This document shows positions 7,485-9,895 of a stretch of DNA of 9,895 bases, in pieces; within the stretch, counting starts at the first letter, position 1, and the number at the start of each line of letters is the position of its first letter. The notes beneath the pieces were generated by a model that was not told the origin of the DNA, did no database searches, and was given only the letters and a program-made list of their open reading frames with translations. The DNA is taken from NCBI GenBank assembly GCA_900769525.1, contig CAAGGY010000041.1, positions 1 to 9,895 on the forward strand. The letters run 5' to 3'. This stretch comes from an uncultured Alistipes sp. (GTDB taxonomy: Bacteria > Bacteroidota > Bacteroidia > Bacteroidales > Rikenellaceae). The translations under genes and the position numbers were made by a program.

Positions 7485-7715
7485 ATATGAGTTAGTATGA
7501 GTCTAATGGATAATAATGAGAAGATACAGAGTGACGAGGCCATATCGCTTCACTAAACTTCCGAACCTCCCAAACTTACATAAACTCCCTTTCACAAACT
7601 CTCTTCCTTATTTGAACACTCGCTCGAAGCAAGCAGAGTTTGCGCGCCTTTAATCGCAGCACCACAAATATAAGCGGTGACCAAAAGTGACCATTTTTGA
7701 GGTTTTGAAAAGAAG
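7485..7715. other. Gene-free gap, degenerate or regulatory DNA
   Basis: No convincing gene was found in this stretch. It has short stop-rich frames, pyrimidine-rich runs on the + strand around 7560-7610, a 19-codon frame at 7497-7556, and two pairs of short direct repeats at 10-bp spacing (ATGAGT at 7487 and 7497; GTGACCA at 7677 and 7687). An inverted repeat pairs CAAACTCT (7595-7602) with AGAGTTTG (7635-7642) around a smaller hairpin at 7619-7633. Confidence 0.6.
7665..7672 (-). promoter_or_regulatory. Possible -7 promoter element in the gene-free gap
   Basis: The - strand reads TATATTTG, an exact TAnnTTTG, pointing into the gap towards 7485. No TTTG lies at the expected -33 distance, and no gene follows on that strand before the 3' end of the metalloprotease gene. 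It could serve a small RNA or be chance. Confidence 0.25.
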
Positions 7716-7747
7716 AAACCCCCGTAGAAGTTGTTCTACGAGGGTTT
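7716..7747 (-). terminator. Hairpin terminator of tRNA-Leu, possibly bidirectional
   Basis: Arms 7716-7729 and 7734-7747 pair over 14 positions around a 4-nt loop, starting 5 nt past the tRNA 3' end. Read from the - strand, all 14 pair, one as a G:U wobble, followed by a pyrimidine tract with CTTTTC. Read from the + strand the same position is a C:A mismatch, but the stem ends in a run of five T. It may therefore also stop transcripts coming from the metalloprotease operon. Confidence 0.8.
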
Positions 7748-7751
7748 TTAG

Positions 7752-7835
7752 TACCCAGAGCCGGGGTCGAACCGGCACAGGGGTGAACCTACTGGTGTTT
7801 GAGACCAGCGCGTCTACCGATTCCGCCATCTGGGC
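7752..7835 (-). tRNA. tRNA-Leu (anticodon CAA)
   Basis: An 84-nt class II tRNA on the - strand. The acceptor stem is GCCCAGA with UCUGGGU (the first pair is G:U), and the discriminator base is A, as in leucine tRNAs. The D-arm has a 3-bp stem, GCG/CGC, with GG in the loop. The anticodon stem CUGGU/ACCAG encloses CUCAAAC, giving anticodon CAA, which reads UUG. The long variable arm pairs UAGG with CCUG. The T-arm is GCCGG, loop UUCGACC, CCGGC. The 3' CCA is not encoded: CTA follows the discriminator, so CCA must be added after transcription. It has its own promoter and terminator. Confidence 0.96.
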
Positions 7836-7859
7836 ATCAGATTTCTCTGAATTGCGGTG

Positions 7860-7890
7860 CAAATATAGAGATTATTTCCGAATTGGCAAA
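7860..7890 (-). promoter_or_regulatory. Consensus Bacteroides-type promoter of tRNA-Leu
   Basis: On the - strand TTTG (7890-7887) is followed by exactly 19 nt and then TATATTTG (7867-7860), a full match to the -33 TTTG / -7 TAnnTTTG promoter known from Bacteroides. The -7 element ends 24 nt before the mature tRNA 5' end, leaving room for a short 5' leader removed by RNase P. Confidence 0.8.
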
Positions 7891-7914
7891 ACTTTTTGGA
7901 TATTTTTTGCAATT
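7881..7914 (-). repeat. AT-rich imperfect hairpin after rmlB
   Basis: Arms 7905-7914 and 7881-7891 pair over 10 bp with one bulged base and a 13-nt loop, beginning about 10 nt after the rmlB stop. There is no U-run after it. It may be a weak terminator for the rml operon. It covers the -33 box of the tRNA promoter, so the two signals share DNA. Confidence 0.4.
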
Positions 7915-7923
7915 ATTTTACAC

Positions 7924-8949
7924 TTAACACCTTTTTAGACTCTTTTCGGCCCACTCAACATTTGCCAAGTACCATTTTACGGTGCGACGCAAGCCCTCCT
8001 CGAATGTCATCTTAGGCTCCCAGCCCAGCTCACGCTTAAGCTTCGACGAGTCGATAGCGTAGCGCAAGTCGTGGCCCGCACGATCCTCGACATAGGTTAT
8101 AAGGCTCTCGCCATCGCCAGCCTCACGTCCGAGCTCCTCGTCGACAACCTTGATAAGCAGTTTCACAAGGTCGATATTGCGCCACTCGTTATTACCACCG
8201 ACATTGTATGTCTGACCATTCGCACCGCTATGGAACACCACATCGAGAGCCGAGGCGTGGTCGCCAACATACAACCAGTCGCGCACGTTACAGCCTGAGC
8301 CATAGACAGGCAGAGGTCGGCGGTGCACGATGTTATATATAAATAGAGGTATCAGCTTCTCGGGATACTGGTTCTCGCCATAGTTATTCGAGCAGTTTGT
8401 AACGACCACAGGCAGACCGTAGGTATCGCCATAGGCACGTACAAAGTGGTCGGACGAAGCCTTAGATGCAGAGTATGGTGAGTGAGGCTCGTAGCGCGAC
8501 TCCTCGGTGAACACTCCCCCATCAAGCGGCAATGCGCCATACACCTCATCAGTTGAGATATGGTGGAAGCGACGACCAGAGTAGTCGTCAGCCCATGCCT
8601 TGCGTGCAGTCTCGAGCAAGACGAGTGTACCAATGATATTGTTCTGCGCAAATACCATTGGAGCACTTATCGAGCGGTCCACGTGGCTCTCAGCCGCAAG
8701 GTGGAGTACACCGTCGATGGCATAGTCGGCAAATAGCTTCTCAACAAGGGGTGCATCAGTAATATCGCCCTCGACAAATTGCACATTGGGCAGCACACAG
8801 ACATCGGCAATATTCTCGAGGTTGCCCGCATAGGTCAACTTATCGAGAATCACGATGCGATAGTCGGGATATTTCGTTGCAAAGAGGCGCGCAACGTGGC
8901 TTCCAATAAAGCCCGCGCCACCCGTAATAAGGATATTTCTTTGTGTCAT
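7924..8949 (-). CDS. rmlB: dTDP-glucose 4,6-dehydratase
   Basis: Second step of dTDP-L-rhamnose synthesis: NAD-dependent conversion of dTDP-glucose to dTDP-4-keto-6-deoxyglucose, in the cytoplasm. It is an extended short-chain dehydrogenase of 341 residues, normal for the family. The Rossmann NAD motif GGAGFIGS is at 10-17 and the LHLAAESHVDRSI segment at 82-94. The catalytic triplet T133-D134-E135 lies in STDEVYG (132-138), which distinguishes RmlB from ordinary epimerases. The active-site pair is Y159 and K163 in YSASK. The substrate-binding NCSNNYGENQYPEKLIP is at 185-201 and the C-terminal GHDLRYAIDSSKLKRELGW at 292-310. Its ATG overlaps the rmlD stop by 4 nt (ATGA), implying translational coupling. 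It is the last gene of the visible rmlC-rmlD-rmlB order; the tRNA gene follows on the same strand. Confidence 0.97.
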   Translation of the reverse strand: MTQRNILITGGAGFIGSHVARLFATKYPDYRIVILDKLTYAGNLENIADVCVLPNVQFVEGDITDAPLVEKLFADYAIDGVLHLAAESHVDRSISAPMVFAQNNIIGTLVLLETARKAWADDYSGRRFHHISTDEVYGALPLDGGVFTEESRYEPHSPYSASKASSDHFVRAYGDTYGLPVVVTNCSNNYGENQYPEKLIPLFIYNIVHRRPLPVYGSGCNVRDWLYVGDHASALDVVFHSGANGQTYNVGGNNEWRNIDLVKLLIKVVDEELGREAGDGESLITYVEDRAGHDLRYAIDSSKLKRELGWEPKMTFEEGLRRTVKWYLANVEWAEKSLKRC

Positions 8950-9812
8950 AATTCTTGCTTTATAATCTCAACAACCTCTGCTAAGGCCTCACGCCATGGG
9001 CTTAGGCTTAGCGTTGCACCAATCTCCTTAAGGCGCTCGGTAGCCAATAGAGAATACTCTGGTCGTGCGGCACGCATCTGACGCTCCGAGCTCTTACATG
9101 GTAGCACCGTGCAGTCGCTACCCGAGAGGGCTACTATCTCACGTGCAAAGTCATACCATGTTGCCTCGCCAGCATCGGTATAGTGGTATATGCCGTGCAT
9201 GTGGTTTATAGCCCCACCCTCAATAATGTCGACAATGAATCGTGCGAGGCTTAATGCCGAGGTGGGCACTGCTCGCTGATCATCGACAACACGTAGCTCA
9301 CTCTGCGTTGCACTCAGCGATAGTATCGTGCGACAGAAATTCTTGCCCCACGGAGCATAGAGCCACGAGGTGCGTATCACCACCCCACTGCCACTTTCAA
9401 GCACTGCACGCTCACCCTCAGCCTTACTACGGCCATAGGCATTAATTGGCGAAATTGCATCTTCCTCAGCATAGGGAGTTCTACGCTCAGTATCGCCACC
9501 AAAGACATAGTCGGTAGAGATGTGAATAAGTCGCACACCTTGATTCTCACATATCGCCGCAAGCTCTGCAACACCACGCCCATTCACCGCACGGGCACCC
9601 TCGTAGTCATCCTCGGCAGCCTCGACATTGGTATATGCTGCGCAGTTGACAACAACATCGGCCATTGACACAGCTCTTTGCAGGCTCTCGACATTGCAGA
9701 GGTCAGCATCCTTACGGCCAAGAGCAATATATTCGCTCTTAGCATCGTGCGACACACGCATAATAGCACGTGCCAGCTGGCCATCGCCACCAAGAATCAC
9801 AACCTTAGGCAT
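8946..9812 (-). CDS. rmlD: dTDP-4-dehydrorhamnose reductase
   Basis: Last step of dTDP-L-rhamnose synthesis: NAD(P)H-dependent reduction of dTDP-4-keto-L-rhamnose. The protein has 288 residues, normal for the family. The glycine-rich nucleotide motif is GGDGQLA at 8-14; the usual final Gly is Ala here. VVNCAAYTNVEAAE (54-67) and HISTDYVFGG (97-106) are typical RmlD segments. The catalytic Thr/Tyr/Lys triad is T100, Y126 and K130, the last two in YGRSK. RTSWLYAPWGKNF is at 147-159, the substrate loop VVDDQRAVPTS at 175-185, and RPEYSLL at 250-256 is the C-terminal family signature. The ATG overlaps the end of rmlC by 8 nt, and its stop overlaps rmlB by 4 nt, so the three genes are probably translated from one mRNA. 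The promoter lies outside the window. Confidence 0.96.
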   Translation of the reverse strand: MPKVVILGGDGQLARAIMRVSHDAKSEYIALGRKDADLCNVESLQRAVSMADVVVNCAAYTNVEAAEDDYEGARAVNGRGVAELAAICENQGVRLIHISTDYVFGGDTERRTPYAEEDAISPINAYGRSKAEGERAVLESGSGVVIRTSWLYAPWGKNFCRTILSLSATQSELRVVDDQRAVPTSALSLARFIVDIIEGGAINHMHGIYHYTDAGEATWYDFAREIVALSGSDCTVLPCKSSERQMRAARPEYSLLATERLKEIGATLSLSPWREALAEVVEIIKQEL

Positions 9813-9895
9813 AGTAGTCTACACTATAATCAAAGAGCTCATCGCACTCCTTAAGCGAGCGATTGAGCATATCTTTAGCCGACAATATAGCACTC
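9805..9895 (-). CDS. rmlC: dTDP-4-dehydrorhamnose 3,5-epimerase, C-terminal fragment
   Basis: Only the last 29 codons and the TAA stop (9805-9807) are inside the window; the rest lies beyond the right edge. The readable tail is SAILSAKDMLNRSLKECDEL followed by FDYSVDYYA. The L-S-x-K-D ... L-x-E-x-x-x-L-F-x-Y pattern matches the C-terminus of RmlC epimerases, which make dTDP-4-keto-L-rhamnose for RmlD. The frame is open to the edge, and the position directly before rmlD, with an 8-nt overlap, agrees with the common rml gene order. The identification rests on a short segment plus context. Confidence 0.82.
   Translation of the reverse strand, partial: SAILSAKDMLNRSLKECDELFDYSVDYYA

Noticed and set aside
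7677..7693. GTGACCA repeated at 10-bp spacing next to the terminator
   Set aside because: Only two copies of a 7-mer; too short to call an array or a binding site without conservation data.
7752..7835. tRNA-Leu as an integration site for a mobile element
   Set aside because: No integrase, no repeated copy of the tRNA 3' end within the window, and the neighbours are core genes.
7687..7938. 83-codon + strand open frame across the tRNA region
   Set aside because: It runs antisense through the tRNA-Leu gene, its terminator and its promoter, and its protein has no recognisable composition or motif.
1..9895. CRISPR array, insertion sequence, toxin-antitoxin or phage genes
   Set aside because: No regularly spaced repeats, no terminal inverted repeats with a transposase, and all sizeable proteins fall into housekeeping or sugar-nucleotide families.

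Overview
The window looks like an ordinary core stretch of a Bacteroidota (probably Bacteroidales) chromosome. Start codons lack clear Shine-Dalgarno sequences and often sit behind A-rich leaders. The intergenic gaps carry the Bacteroides-type promoter motif TAnnTTTG (-7), in one case with TTTG (-33) at exactly 19 nt spacing. Every protein belongs to a recognisable family. I cannot place genus or family.

Layout, left to right. (1) The 3' part of glyA (serine hydroxymethyltransferase, +), cut by the window edge, ends in a tandem stop and a 12-bp hairpin. (2) A DUF2461-family gene (+) ends inside a 17-bp perfect hairpin. (3) rmuC (-) converges on that same hairpin. (4) A 129-bp divergent intergenic region holds candidate promoters for rmuC and rpe and an inverted repeat between them. 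(5) A tightly packed + strand run: rpe, an ABC-F ATPase, an RlmB-type 23S rRNA 2'-O-methyltransferase, and a YgjP/DUF45 zinc metalloprotease. Gaps are 7 nt and 11 nt, then a 1-nt stop/start overlap. (6) A gene-free gap of 267 nt. (7) tRNA-Leu(CAA) on the - strand, with its own consensus promoter and a hairpin terminator. (8) Part of a dTDP-L-rhamnose operon on the - strand, in transcription order rmlC (only its last 29 codons), rmlD, rmlB, with overlapping genes.

How they work together. glyA and rpe are central metabolism (one-carbon units; pentose phosphate pathway). The ABC-F protein and the RlmB-type methyltransferase both point to the ribosome and sit side by side in one probable operon. 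The rml genes supply dTDP-L-rhamnose for surface polysaccharides. rmuC is a DNA-metabolism gene with a membrane anchor.

I found no sign of a novel defence, mobile or biosynthetic system. There is no CRISPR array, IS element, integrase or phage gene. The most useful second looks are small regulatory structures: the divergent inverted repeat, the strand-asymmetric terminator, the hairpin over the tRNA promoter, and a possible small transcript in the gene-free gap. A few residue-level oddities in known families are also listed.
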